Origin: Flavobacterium jejuense
GTDB taxonomy: Bacteria > Bacteroidota > Bacteroidia > Flavobacteriales > Flavobacteriaceae
NCBI RefSeq assembly: GCF_006491595.2
Contig: NZ_VEVQ02000004.1
Location: forward strand, 62,001-126,000
Direction of reading: 5' to 3'
Length of the DNA stretch: 64,000 nucleotides
Made by a program: the position numbers and the translations under genes. The stretch's first letter is position 1; each line of letters starts with the position of its first letter. Shown here piece by piece: positions 18,117-26,248 of the stretch. The notes below the pieces were generated by a model. The model did not search any database, was not told where the DNA came from, and saw only the letters and a program-made list of their open reading frames with translations.

Positions 18117-19256
18117 ATGCTAAATAAAAGATTACTGATAAAAAATTTATTAGCTCATAATGATGAGAATAGTTTTTATGATAAAAAAAGACAATTAAAT
18201 CTACATAGTAAAGAAGGAAAGGCTAAATTTTTAAAGCATATTTGTGCATTATCTAATTCCAATCCTGTGAACAATTCTTACATTGTAGTAGGTGTTGAAG
18301 ATGAAAATAATGAAATTGTAGGTGATGATTTTTTTGATGATAGTAAAATACAAAATTTAGTAAATGCTTATATAGAAAACCCTCCAAAAATTCAATATGA
18401 AAACGTTCCTTTTCCAAATTTACCAAAAGACAAAGTAGTAGGACTCGTTACTATTAAGCCTAAAAGCAAGACCTCTTCCTTTAAAAAAGGAATTCATACA
18501 ATAATTGCTAATACTGTTTTTGTGAGAAGAGGAAGTAATTCTATGCCTACTGAAGAAAAAATTCCTTTTTCAAAAATTAATACTGAAACGATTATTAGTA
18601 TTGAAAATAATTCTAGAAATAGTATTGAACATACACTAGATGGTGTTCAAGACTTCATCAACAATAGGCATAAAGATTTGTTTTCCAAATACAAAGTGTT
18701 CAAAGAGCTCTTTGTAGTTTGCTGGGCTGGTATTAAAAAAAATATTAGAAATAATGTTTTCTATTCAAGAGTAGATATTGAATTAATAAACGAGCAAGTA
18801 AAATTGTTTTATTCGGCACAAGATGATGTTACCATAGAGTATGATGATGTCTCTTTTACCATTACTGAACATATTGCTCTTGGCATCAATGACAAAACAA
18901 GTTATTATCCTTTAGAAAAACTTACTATCACTTTTTTTGATAATGGTTATTACAAAATGAATACACAAATGCTATTTGAACCTCCACAATACAATAGAAA
19001 GATGCTTCATCATATTTACAACTCAAACATTAGCATTCTAAAAAAAATGAAAAAAAACATCCCGTTAACGGAAAGAGAAAACAAAGAAGTTCTAAATATA
19101 CCTTCTACACTTATGATATGCTACCTTAATGGCTTTGAAGAAGCAAAACAAAAGTTAATTGAAGGAAAAATTTATCTCAAAAAATTCCAAAATGCTGATG
19201 TTTATTTAGAATTTAAAGAAGTGATGCGTGTTCTAAGAAAAATGAAATACAATTAA
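18117..19256 (+). CDS. AlbA_2 / Schlafen-like domain protein
   Basis: 379 residues, soluble. The N-terminal 150 residues look like an AlbA_2 (Schlafen-core-like, putative DNA/nucleotide-binding) domain: KAKFLKHICALSNSNPVNNSYIVVGVEDENNEIVGDDFFD, then a second half ending TVFVRRGSNSMPTEEKI. The remainder (about 170-379) has no domain I can name. AlbA_2 proteins are often regulators or defence-associated, but nothing nearby fixes a role. It converges with the response regulator gene, with only 13 nt between the stops and no visible terminator. Confidence 0.72.
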   Translation: MLNKRLLIKNLLAHNDENSFYDKKRQLNLHSKEGKAKFLKHICALSNSNPVNNSYIVVGVEDENNEIVGDDFFDDSKIQNLVNAYIENPPKIQYENVPFPNLPKDKVVGLVTIKPKSKTSSFKKGIHTIIANTVFVRRGSNSMPTEEKIPFSKINTETIISIENNSRNSIEHTLDGVQDFINNRHKDLFSKYKVFKELFVVCWAGIKKNIRNNVFYSRVDIELINEQVKLFYSAQDDVTIEYDDVSFTITEHIALGINDKTSYYPLEKLTITFFDNGYYKMNTQMLFEPPQYNRKMLHHIYNSNISILKKMKKNIPLTERENKEVLNIPSTLMICYLNGFEEAKQKLIEGKIYLKKFQNADVYLEFKEVMRVLRKMKYN

Positions 19257-19269
19257 TTAATTTCTATTT

Positions 19270-19947
19270 TTAAACAAATCCTTGTTTTTTTGCTTCTCTA
19301 ACTATATCTTCATCTGTTCCTCCTTTTACACAGAAATAATCTTTGATTTGAGCTTTTCTTTTATCGATTGAACTTTGAGCTAGATTAATATAATTAGGCA
19401 AATTTTTAGACAAAACACCTTGTGCTAACAAAGAAATTATAGTTCGATTATTTTCATCTAGGAAAACATTATTTTTTACTTCTAACATTTCTTGAATACT
19501 CTCTTTAACTGTTTTACTTACGTATTTTTCTTTATTAGAGATCACCTCAAAAGCTTTAAGAAATTCTTCAGCAGTAAAATCGCTTTTCACTAAAAGGCCA
19601 TCTGGATCTATATTAGTTTGTATATCATATAAAATGAATGCTTCTGCATGTGATGTTAAAATAACAATTTTTGCAAAAGGGTATTTTTTCTTTGCAATTA
19701 TTGCTAAATCTTGACCCGAGTTAATTTTTTTTTCTTCATAAGGAGGAAGACTTAAATCTAAAAAAACCATATCAAATTCATACAAATCTTCTGATTTCAT
19801 CATTCTTTTGTAAGCGCTTTCACAATCAAAAGCTGAAGTTACGTTAATTTCATATCCTAAATCATTATAAGATAAAATACTCTTATATCCCTCAATCATT
19901 GAAGGATGATCATCAATCATGAAAATGTTTACTTTCTTAGAATTCAT
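19270..19947 (-). CDS. response regulator, receiver plus HTH output
   Basis: 225 residues. The receiver domain has the acidic pair Asp12/Asp13 (FMIDDHPS), the phospho-acceptor Asp64 (VFLDLSLPP), and a conserved Thr/Lys pair (ILTSHA, LVKSD). The C-terminal 60 residues (IISLLAQGVLSKNLPNYINLAQSSIDKRKAQIKDYF) look like a degenerate LuxR-type helix-turn-helix. It starts 14 nt after the histidine kinase stop, so the two form a two-component pair transcribed together. Confidence 0.9.
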   Translation of the reverse strand: MNSKKVNIFMIDDHPSMIEGYKSILSYNDLGYEINVTSAFDCESAYKRMMKSEDLYEFDMVFLDLSLPPYEEKKINSGQDLAIIAKKKYPFAKIVILTSHAEAFILYDIQTNIDPDGLLVKSDFTAEEFLKAFEVISNKEKYVSKTVKESIQEMLEVKNNVFLDENNRTIISLLAQGVLSKNLPNYINLAQSSIDKRKAQIKDYFCVKGGTDEDIVREAKKQGFV

Positions 19948-19961
19948 TATAATTTATAGTT

Positions 19962-21980
19962 TTAGTTGATTGGTAATTTAATAAATATTGTTGTTCCTTT
20001 TCCAATTTCAGATGTGATTTTAAAATCTCCTTTAACAGCTTCTGTTCTTTGAAGCATGTTTTTCATACCGATTCCTTTTTTAGCTTTATTAGTATTAAAA
20101 CCATCACCATCATCTGTTATTTGTAAAGTTACAATTTTTTCTTGTTTATCAATATTTACATAAATATTTTCTGCATTTGCATATTTATTACAGTTATTTA
20201 AAGCTTCTTGTAGAATTCTATACAAATGCATTTTAATCTCGATATCGATATTTTCCCATACAATATCCTTATCAATCTCATAAACACATTCAGGATTATA
20301 TAATTCTCTTTGTTCTGTTAGAAGTTCAGTCAATATTGTTTTAAAATTTCCTTTTTCTGAAAAAGTATCATTACTTAATTCATGAGCAATTACTCTAACT
20401 TCTTTTTCAATGTTCTGAATTTCATTTATATGACCAATACATTTTTTTATTGTTTCTTCATCATTTCTCTTAGTGAGAACAAATAAATTAAGTCTGGTAC
20501 TTGCTAATTTATTCATTATTCCATCATGCAATTCTCTAGCAATTCTATTTTTCTCAATGTTTTTTACCTCATCAATTTTTGTTTGCTGATCAAGCATTAA
20601 TTGATAAATTTCTTCGTTTGCCTTTTGTTGCTCTTGTGTAAACATTAATTCTTTTTGTTTTGCTCTTTGAAACAAAATAATAAACAACAATCCACCTATA
20701 AATGCAACAAGAATAGAAACTGTTAGTATTGTTTTTTTCTGACTTGAAATTTCTTGATTTTCATGAATAATCTCATCAGTCTCATATTCAATTCTGGCTA
20801 ACTTATTTCTTGTAGCTCTCTCTAAATCATATAAACTATCACTCAAAGTAATATATTGTTTTGCATAACTCAATCCTTTAGATGGGTCAATTTTTGTATA
20901 CAAATCTAAAGTTTTTAATATCTCATTATTATAATTAGATTCCTTAGCTAAATAATAAGCCTCATTATTTAATTGTAAAGCTTTAAAACTATTTGATTTA
21001 GAAAGATAATATTCTGTTAAATGGATTTTACTTTTTATAATTCCAGCAATATTATTAATACTATCTCTCAAGAATAATGCTCTATTTAACTCTTCAAATC
21101 CATCATTGTTATCAAGTTTGAATTTAGAATAAGCATAATTATCAAGTAATGCAGAATACAAAACGGGTTGAGTTCTTAATAAGTTATTAATTTTTAATCC
21201 TTGTGAAAAATTTGCTAATGCTTTTTCATATTGATTATTGTTTTGATAGACTAATCCAATATTATTAAAAGTTTGTGCTTTAAAATCTTCATAAAGGTAA
21301 TTGTCTTTCAATTTTTCGATCTGAAGTAATGCTTTTTCATGGTAATACAAAGCCTTTTCATAATTACCTAATCCAGAAAGAGCACTTCCTAAATTCCCAT
21401 AACATTGATAAACAAGTAATTTATCTGAAATATTTAAAGAAATATCTAAAGCCTTAATTGTCGCTGTTTCACTACCTAAAAAATCTTTTTCATAAAGTAA
21501 TACATAAGCTTTATGTAAAATAGTATTGGCTAAATTTTCTTTATCATCTATCTTATTATATATTTTTTCGGCATTGTTATAGTACCAATAAGCACTATCG
21601 TTTTTAGCATTTTCAAAAAAATAATCACCCAAATAGTACAAAGCTTTTCCTATTGTTGCTGAATCTTTACTTTTTTTACCTAATTCTAAAACTTCATTAG
21701 TCACCTTTTTATATTTCTCTAATTCATATAATGGAAAGTAACGATTTGCAACTTTAAAATAATTCCTTCTTGTTATAGAGTCATTTTTATTTTTTCTAAT
21801 AGTTTCATATGCTAAATCCCCAAACCTAATTCTCATCTCTTTAGATATAGTTTCCTTTTGCGCTAAAGAGAGGTAGTTATCAATTTTTTGACTTTGCACA
21901 GTCATTTCTTGCTCTTCTCTTTTACTTTCAGAACAGGATATAAAAACAATAAACAGAATTAGTAATGTAAAATATTTCAA
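19962..21980 (-). CDS. TPR-containing sensor histidine kinase (HisKA_3 / HATPase_c)
   Basis: 672 residues: lipoprotein-like signal (FIVFISCSES), a long array of TPR repeats (about 60-390, e.g. LSGLGNYEKALYYHEKAL), one membrane helix (about 415-440), a dimerisation/phospho-acceptor helix with the His in IARELHDGIMNKLASTR, and an ATPase domain (LYRILQEALNNCNKYANAENI, ITDDGDGFNTNKAKKGIGMKNM). The TPR region would be outside the cytoplasm as the sensor. Proteins of this design are abundant in Flavobacteriia; the signal is unknown. The small exported lipoproteins encoded just upstream on the same strand are obvious candidates for a ligand or partner. Confidence 0.92.
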   Translation of the reverse strand: MKYFTLLILFIVFISCSESKREEQEMTVQSQKIDNYLSLAQKETISKEMRIRFGDLAYETIRKNKNDSITRRNYFKVANRYFPLYELEKYKKVTNEVLELGKKSKDSATIGKALYYLGDYFFENAKNDSAYWYYNNAEKIYNKIDDKENLANTILHKAYVLLYEKDFLGSETATIKALDISLNISDKLLVYQCYGNLGSALSGLGNYEKALYYHEKALLQIEKLKDNYLYEDFKAQTFNNIGLVYQNNNQYEKALANFSQGLKINNLLRTQPVLYSALLDNYAYSKFKLDNNDGFEELNRALFLRDSINNIAGIIKSKIHLTEYYLSKSNSFKALQLNNEAYYLAKESNYNNEILKTLDLYTKIDPSKGLSYAKQYITLSDSLYDLERATRNKLARIEYETDEIIHENQEISSQKKTILTVSILVAFIGGLLFIILFQRAKQKELMFTQEQQKANEEIYQLMLDQQTKIDEVKNIEKNRIARELHDGIMNKLASTRLNLFVLTKRNDEETIKKCIGHINEIQNIEKEVRVIAHELSNDTFSEKGNFKTILTELLTEQRELYNPECVYEIDKDIVWENIDIEIKMHLYRILQEALNNCNKYANAENIYVNIDKQEKIVTLQITDDGDGFNTNKAKKGIGMKNMLQRTEAVKGDFKITSEIGKGTTIFIKLPIN

Positions 21981-22037
21981 GAATAAAAAATATTAAATAA
22001 ATGCATTTAAACAAATTTAATGATTTTCTTACACGAA

Positions 22038-22220
22038 TTAATCGTTTTTAATAATTAGTATAGGGTTATAAGAATTTCCTTCTCCTAATAAAACAATTTG
22101 ATTAGTATTATTTTCTCGAATTATTTCCTCTTTTTCACTATTTAAATCTATTGTCAAGTAAGAAATAATTGAAGAAGACATTATTAATAATACTGTTAAA
22201 GAATATATTGCTTTCTTCAT
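22038..22220 (-). CDS. small exported peptide, diverged relative of the tandem lipoprotein array
   Basis: 60 residues with an N-terminal hydrophobic signal (MKKAIYSLTVLLIMSSSIIS) but no clear lipobox Cys. Its end (NPILIIKND) and the segment RENNTNQ parallel DPIIIPKKD and ERNNTS of the four array members, and the spacer after its start (ATTATAAATCGTTTT) is the same as between the array copies. I read it as the oldest, most diverged unit of the array. Confidence in expression is moderate. Confidence 0.6.
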   Translation of the reverse strand: MKKAIYSLTVLLIMSSSIISYLTIDLNSEKEEIIRENNTNQIVLLGEGNSYNPILIIKND

Positions 22221-22259
22221 AATATAATAATTAAGTTTAAATTATAAATCGTTTTGGGA

Positions 22260-22436
22260 TTAGTCTTTTTTTGGAATAATGATTGGATCTGTCTCTGCAT
22301 CTGTTTGTCCTAAATCATCGGTATGAACTGAAGTATTGTTTCTTTCCATATCAGCATCATAGGAATCTGTAGTACAAGAAACACTTAATAAAGAAACTGT
22401 TAGAATAATTGCTAGGGTAAAGATTGTTTTTTTCAT
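22260..22436 (-). CDS. small lipoprotein, array copy 1
   Basis: 58 residues: MKKTIFTLAIILTVSLLSVSC signal with lipobox and Cys21, then a short acidic mature peptide ending DPIIIPKKD. The sequence is almost identical to the three following copies, differing by one missing Ser in the NNTS segment compared with copies 2 and 3. The mature lipopeptide would be only about 38 residues. Function unknown. Confidence 0.78.
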   Translation of the reverse strand: MKKTIFTLAIILTVSLLSVSCTTDSYDADMERNNTSVHTDDLGQTDAETDPIIIPKKD

Positions 22437-22469
22437 AATACTAAAATTTAAATATAAATCGTTTTGAGG

Positions 22470-22649
22470 TTAGTCTTTTTTTGGAATAATGATTGGATCT
22501 GTCTCCGCATCTGTTTGTCCTAAATCATCGGTATGAACTGATGAAGTATTGTTTCTCTCCATATCAGCATCATAGGAATCTGTAGTACAAGAAACACTTA
22601 ATAAAGAAACTGTTAGAATAATTGCTAGGGTAAAGATTGTTTTTTTCAT
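22470..22649 (-). CDS. small lipoprotein, array copy 2
   Basis: 59 residues, same signal and lipobox as copy 1, with one extra Ser (NNTSSVHTDD). Start-to-start spacing from copy 1 is 213 nt. The spacer repeats TAAATATAAATCGTTTTGAGG. Confidence 0.78.
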   Translation of the reverse strand: MKKTIFTLAIILTVSLLSVSCTTDSYDADMERNNTSSVHTDDLGQTDAETDPIIIPKKD

Positions 22650-22676
22650 AATACTAAAATTTAAATCGTTTTGAGG

Positions 22677-22856
22677 TTAGTCTTTTTTTGGAATAATGAT
22701 TGGATCTGTCTCTGCATCTGTTTGTCCTAAATCATCGGTATGAACTGATGAAGTATTGTTTCTCTCCATATCAGCATCATAGGAATCTGTAGTACAGGAA
22801 ACACTTAATAAAGAAACTGTTAGAATAATTGCTAGGGTAAAGATTGTTTTTTTCAT
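22677..22856 (-). CDS. small lipoprotein, array copy 3
   Basis: 59 residues, identical in architecture to copy 2. A longer in-frame ORF starting at 22931 exists, but it only reads back into the repeat of copy 4. I use the ATG at 22856, which is in the same context as the other copies. Start-to-start spacing from copy 2 is 207 nt. Confidence 0.78.
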   Translation of the reverse strand: MKKTIFTLAIILTVSLLSVSCTTDSYDADMERNNTSSVHTDDLGQTDAETDPIIIPKKD

Positions 22857-22890
22857 AATAAGTAAGTCTAAATTATAAATCGTTTTGAGG

Positions 22891-23067
22891 TTAGTCTTTT
22901 TTTGGAATAATGATTGGATCTGTCTCTGCATCTGTTTGTCCTAAATCATCGGTATGAACTGAAGTATTGTTTCTTTCCATATCAGCATCATAGGAATCTG
23001 TAGTACAAGAAACACTTAATAAAGAAACTGTTAGAATAATTGCTAGGGTAAAGATTGTTTTTTTCAT
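22891..23067 (-). CDS. small lipoprotein, array copy 4 (promoter-proximal)
   Basis: 58 residues, same sequence type as copy 1. This is the first copy to be transcribed; the upstream sequence beyond its ATG (ATACTAAAATTTAAATTTG) departs from the spacer of the other copies. Start-to-start spacing from copy 3 is 211 nt. Confidence 0.78.
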   Translation of the reverse strand: MKKTIFTLAIILTVSLLSVSCTTDSYDADMERNNTSVHTDDLGQTDAETDPIIIPKKD

Positions 23068-23140
23068 AATACTAAAATTTAAATTTGTTTATATTATTAT
23101 TTTTACTACTTTAAATAAAATACTGTGCATCTAATTATTT

Positions 23141-23186
23141 TTTGTAACACCTTATTTTTGTTGTTTCAAAAATAAGGTGTTACAAA
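23141..23186. repeat. perfect 20-bp inverted repeat with 6-nt loop between divergent genes
   Basis: The arms are 23141-23160 and 23167-23186 (core GTAACACCTTATTTTTG and its exact complement) around TTGTTT. It lies 74 nt upstream of array copy 4 and 88 nt upstream of the phosphatase gene, which point away from each other, so it is not placed as a terminator for either. It could be an operator, a 5'-UTR hairpin of the array transcript, or a remnant of a small mobile repeat. Confidence 0.85.
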
Positions 23187-23196
23187 GTTTTAATTT

Positions 23197-23228
23197 TACA
23201 AGTTTTCTGCCGTTTTTGTTAAAGTTTT
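23197..23228. promoter_or_regulatory. conserved 32-bp motif, second copy
   Basis: TACAAGTTTTCTGCCG...TTGTTAAAGTTTT matches 17961-17992 at 29 of 32 positions. It is 46 nt from the plus-strand phosphatase start and 130 nt from array copy 4. Confidence 0.45.
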
Positions 23229-23273
23229 AAAGTGAGTTAAACTATTTTTACATAATTATTTAATAGTATCTAA

Positions 23274-23999
23274 ATGAAAACATTTGTTGTAGGTGATATT
23301 CACGGTGGATTAAAAGGACTGAAGCAAGTAATTAGTAAAGCTGGCATAGTTGCCTCTGATAGGCTAATCTTTTTAGGAGATTATGTTGATGGCTGGAGTC
23401 AATCTGATAAAGTTATAGATTTTCTTATAACGTTAAAAAAAACACATAATTGTATTTTTTTAACAGGAAATCACGATGATTTGCTTTTAAAATACCTGAA
23501 CACAAAGAAACACAATGAAGAATGGTATAAACATGGTGGTCAATCAACTATCGATGCTTATAAAAAAGTAGATGAAAAAACCATAAAAAAACATATTACG
23601 TTTTTAAATTCTCTGAAGCCATATTACATTGATGAAAAAAACAGATTATTTATACATGCTGGGTTTACCAATTTGAAAGGCGTCGATTTTGAATACTTTA
23701 GACCTCTTTTTTATTGGGATAGAACGTTATGGGAATGTGCATTGGCTCTAGATAAAACTCTAAAGATAGAAAGCATTTATTACCCGAGTAGATTAAAGTT
23801 ATACAACGAAATATATATAGGACACACTCCTGTGACAAGGATAAATAAAACAACACCTCATAATGCCGCTAACGTATGGAATATTGACACAGGTGCCGCT
23901 TTCAAGGGACCGCTAACTATTTTAAATGTGGAAACAAAGAAGTATTGGCAAAGCAATCCTTTACATGAGCTTTATCCAGAAGAAAAAGGAAGAAATTAA
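23274..23999 (+). CDS. PPP-family metallophosphoesterase
   Basis: 241 residues with the full phosphoprotein phosphatase signature: GDIHGGLKGL near the start, GDYVDGWSQS around residue 38 and GNHDD around residue 63, followed by conserved His residues (IHAGF, GHTP). It is a cytosolic two-metal hydrolase that could act on phosphoproteins or dinucleoside tetraphosphates; the sequence alone does not decide. The next gene begins 33 nt later. Confidence 0.9.
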   Translation: MKTFVVGDIHGGLKGLKQVISKAGIVASDRLIFLGDYVDGWSQSDKVIDFLITLKKTHNCIFLTGNHDDLLLKYLNTKKHNEEWYKHGGQSTIDAYKKVDEKTIKKHITFLNSLKPYYIDEKNRLFIHAGFTNLKGVDFEYFRPLFYWDRTLWECALALDKTLKIESIYYPSRLKLYNEIYIGHTPVTRINKTTPHNAANVWNIDTGAAFKGPLTILNVETKKYWQSNPLHELYPEEKGRN

Positions 24000-24032
24000 C
24001 TTATATTTATATCTTTGCAACAAAATAAAAAA

Positions 24033-24527
24033 ATGAAAAAAATAATAATAGTATTAGCATTATTCACTTTTGGAATAAATAATGCTCAAGTTTTCTCAGG
24101 GAAAGGAGATAAAAAATTTCAAGTAGGTGCTAATTTTCAAGAGAAGGGCACAGGCATAATAGCAACGTTTGATAATGGATTAGGTAAAAATATGTCGTTT
24201 GGTTTTACTGCTTTATATTTATTAGGCATAGAAGAAGTATTAGGTGAAAAACCAAATTTTGATGATCGTTTCGATATTAGAGCAAGGTTTAGTGCTAATA
24301 TAGCAGACATTTTTAATATTGAAGAAAAAGTTGATATTTATCCAGGTTTAAATATTGGAATCAAAAATTTTGGTGGTCATTTTGGAGCTCGTTATTTCTT
24401 TTCAGAAGGATTTGGAATCTATTCAGAAATACAGTTTCCTATTGCTCAATATGACAACAATCCTGTAGGATTTGAAAAATACAATAATCAATTTAATTTT
24501 TCCATAGGAACAAGCTTTAATTTATAA
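24033..24527 (+). CDS. small exported protein, probable outer-membrane beta-barrel (DUF6646-like)
   Basis: 164 residues from ATG 24033, with a signal peptide MKKIIIVLALFTFGINNAQ and a beta-rich mature part with alternating aromatic and glycine residues ending FSIGTSFNL, as in small outer-membrane barrels. An upstream in-frame ATG at 24015 would only add MQQNKK before the signal. The family name is from memory. It is followed 4 nt later by the PhnA-type gene. Confidence 0.75.
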   Translation: MKKIIIVLALFTFGINNAQVFSGKGDKKFQVGANFQEKGTGIIATFDNGLGKNMSFGFTALYLLGIEEVLGEKPNFDDRFDIRARFSANIADIFNIEEKVDIYPGLNIGIKNFGGHFGARYFFSEGFGIYSEIQFPIAQYDNNPVGFEKYNNQFNFSIGTSFNL

Positions 24528-24531
24528 GGAA

Positions 24532-25104
24532 ATGAGTATAATTGAAAAAAAATTAAAAGACAGAAGTGACTCAAAATGTGAATTATGTGGCAACGAATAT
24601 GATTTGCAAGTATTTAATGTTCTCCCTTTTACTGAAGAAAGTTTAGAGCATTCAATATTAGGGTGTAAAACATGTGTTAATCAAATTGAAAATATAAACG
24701 ATGTAGATTTAAACCATTGGAGATGCTTAAATGATAGCATGTGGAACGAAAATCTTCCAGTACAAATTATTTCTTGGAGAATGCATGCAAGACTAAAAAA
24801 TATAGACATGTTAGAAATGATGTACCTAGACGAGGAAAGTTTAGATTGGGCAAAAGCAACTGGTGAAGCAGACGATGATGAAGGGAAAATAATACATAAA
24901 GACTCTAATGGAAATATTTTACTAGATGGAGATTCTGTAGTACTAATAAAAGATTTAGATGTCAAAGGAGCAAACTTTACAGCAAAAAGAGGTGCTGCAG
25001 TTCATAACATTAAATTAGTTTGGGATAATGCCGAACAAATTGAAGGTAGAGTAGAAAACCAAAACATCGTTATTTTAACACAATACGTTAAAAAAACAAA
25101 ATAA
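24532..25104 (+). CDS. PhnA/YjdM-type zinc-ribbon protein
   Basis: 190 residues. An N-terminal zinc ribbon with two CxxC pairs (KCELCGNEYDL and GCKTCVN) is followed by a helical linker and the C-terminal PhnA domain (DSNGNILLDGDSVVLIKDLDVKGANFTAKRGAAVHNIKLV). Despite the name, family members are not shown to degrade phosphonates and their function is uncertain. It ends the phosphatase/exported protein/PhnA group; a strong terminator follows. Confidence 0.9.
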   Translation: MSIIEKKLKDRSDSKCELCGNEYDLQVFNVLPFTEESLEHSILGCKTCVNQIENINDVDLNHWRCLNDSMWNENLPVQIISWRMHARLKNIDMLEMMYLDEESLDWAKATGEADDDEGKIIHKDSNGNILLDGDSVVLIKDLDVKGANFTAKRGAAVHNIKLVWDNAEQIEGRVENQNIVILTQYVKKTK

Positions 25105-25120
25105 TTAATTAATAATTTCT

Positions 25121-25160
25121 AAAAAAAGGAGTTGACTAAATTTAGTCAACTCCTTTTTTT
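25121..25160 (+). terminator. strong bidirectional-type terminator after the phnA-type gene
   Basis: A 20+20 nt palindrome without loop gap: AAAGGAGTTGACTAAA mirrored by TTTAGTCAACTCC, flanked by A and T runs. It separates the upstream genes from the protease block that begins at 25358. Confidence 0.92.
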
Positions 25161-25357
25161 ATACCCATAAAATTGAGCAAATACCCCCCTTCCTTAAAAA
25201 GGGCATTTCCGTTATTTCTATCAAAAACCACCTAATTAAAAAGGTTAATAAGCCTATAAAAAAAATAGGTAATTTACTATAATTCAGAGTTTTAATTTAT
25301 TGCAATTTTACAAAATCAAAAAATGTAAAATAAAGAAACAATTAAAACACATAAATT
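25161..25357. other. intergenic region upstream of the protease block
   Basis: About 200 nt, AT-rich, with no ORF. It includes a run of C (ATACCCCCCTTCC), a possible weak hairpin (CCTATAAAAAAAATAGG) at 25252-25268, and no clear TAnnTTTG promoter element. The promoter of the metacaspase gene must lie here or be of an unrecognised type. Confidence 0.5.
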
Positions 25358-26221
25358 ATGGCAAAAAAAGCAGTAATAATAGGAATAAACGATTATGCTC
25401 CTATTGGTCCAGGTGGTCCAGATTTAAATGGTTGCGTACATGATGCTCGTGATATGGCAAATACTCTTGTTATTTGTGGTTTTGAAGCAAAAGATATTAG
25501 AATTCTAACAAATCAAAATGCAACTAGAGATAATATTATAAGCTATTTAAAATGGCTAGTAACTACAAGTAAAAAAGGAGACTCACTTGTGTTTTATTAT
25601 TCTGGACATGGAACAAGAGTAGCTAGTATGAATGATGATTTAGAATTAGATGGTCTTGATGAAGCTATCTGTCCACATGACTTTAAGACCGCAGGAGTTT
25701 TAAAAGATGATGATTTAAAAGCAGTTTTAAACACTTTACCTAAAGGTGTTAACCTAGACGTATTCTTCGATTGTTGTCATTCGGGTTCTGGAACTAGAAG
25801 AATAAAATTTGATGAGTTCAACAATCTTACAAACGAAACACCAAGATTTATTGAGCCTATGCTTGAAGATGAGTTCTATTTTAATTTCTCTAGAGAAATA
25901 CAAACAAATTCTGAGAAAGAAATTGAGACAAAAGAGGATAAAAAATCAACAATGAAATCTTTGGTTAAAGTAAGGGGAATGAATCATGTTTTATGGGCAG
26001 CATGTAAAGAAAATCAAGTAGCCATGGAAGGAGATTTTTCAGGTCAAACAAGAGGGTATTTCACCTATAATTTATGTAAAGTATTAAGAGCTACAAATGG
26101 AAAAATTAACAGAAGCCTTTTAGATATTCAATTATCAAATGCTTTGACAGCTATGGGTGCAGCTCAAATCAATCAAACAGAGGGAAAAACAACAGAATTA
26201 AAACAATTCCTTTTTAATTAA
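25358..26221 (+). CDS. metacaspase-like cysteine protease (peptidase C14)
   Basis: 287 residues with the caspase-fold signature: KAVIIGINDYAP at the N-terminus, catalytic His84 in VFYYSGHGTR and catalytic Cys140 in VFFDCCHSGSG. The segment ELDGLDEAICPHD matches the acidic S1 pocket loop of metacaspases, which by family knowledge cleave after Arg or Lys. There is no signal peptide and no fused adaptor domain, so it is a free-standing cytosolic protease. A stretch of acidic and basic residues (about 170-205) interrupts the fold and could be a self-cleavage linker. It heads a six-gene plus-strand block, and the next gene, 27 nt away, is a second protease. Confidence 0.92.
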   Translation: MAKKAVIIGINDYAPIGPGGPDLNGCVHDARDMANTLVICGFEAKDIRILTNQNATRDNIISYLKWLVTTSKKGDSLVFYYSGHGTRVASMNDDLELDGLDEAICPHDFKTAGVLKDDDLKAVLNTLPKGVNLDVFFDCCHSGSGTRRIKFDEFNNLTNETPRFIEPMLEDEFYFNFSREIQTNSEKEIETKEDKKSTMKSLVKVRGMNHVLWAACKENQVAMEGDFSGQTRGYFTYNLCKVLRATNGKINRSLLDIQLSNALTAMGAAQINQTEGKTTELKQFLFN

Positions 26222-26248
26222 ACGAATAACAACTAAAAATGAAATAAC

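Larger units (their letters stand above)
22240..23085 (-). repeat. tandem repeat of about 210 bp, four near-identical units
   Basis: Each unit holds one complete 58-59 codon lipoprotein gene plus a spacer of about 28-34 nt with ATAAATCGTTTTGAGG. Unit starts are at 22436, 22649, 22856 and 23067. Near identity at DNA level, including the spacer, points to recent duplication or ongoing homogenisation. Copy number is likely to vary between strains and may be mis-assembled from short reads. Confidence 0.92.

Noticed and set aside
22677..22931. An 84-codon version of array copy 3 beginning at 22931
   Set aside because: The extra N-terminal residues read antisense-like repeat DNA of copy 4, whereas the internal ATG at 22856 restores the same signal peptide and length as the other copies.
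22240..23085. Tandem array as a CRISPR array
   Set aside because: The repeated units are over 200 bp long and encode proteins; there are no unique spacers and no cas genes.
23141..23186. Ordinary rho-independent terminator
   Set aside because: Both flanking genes are transcribed away from the element, so neither would end there.
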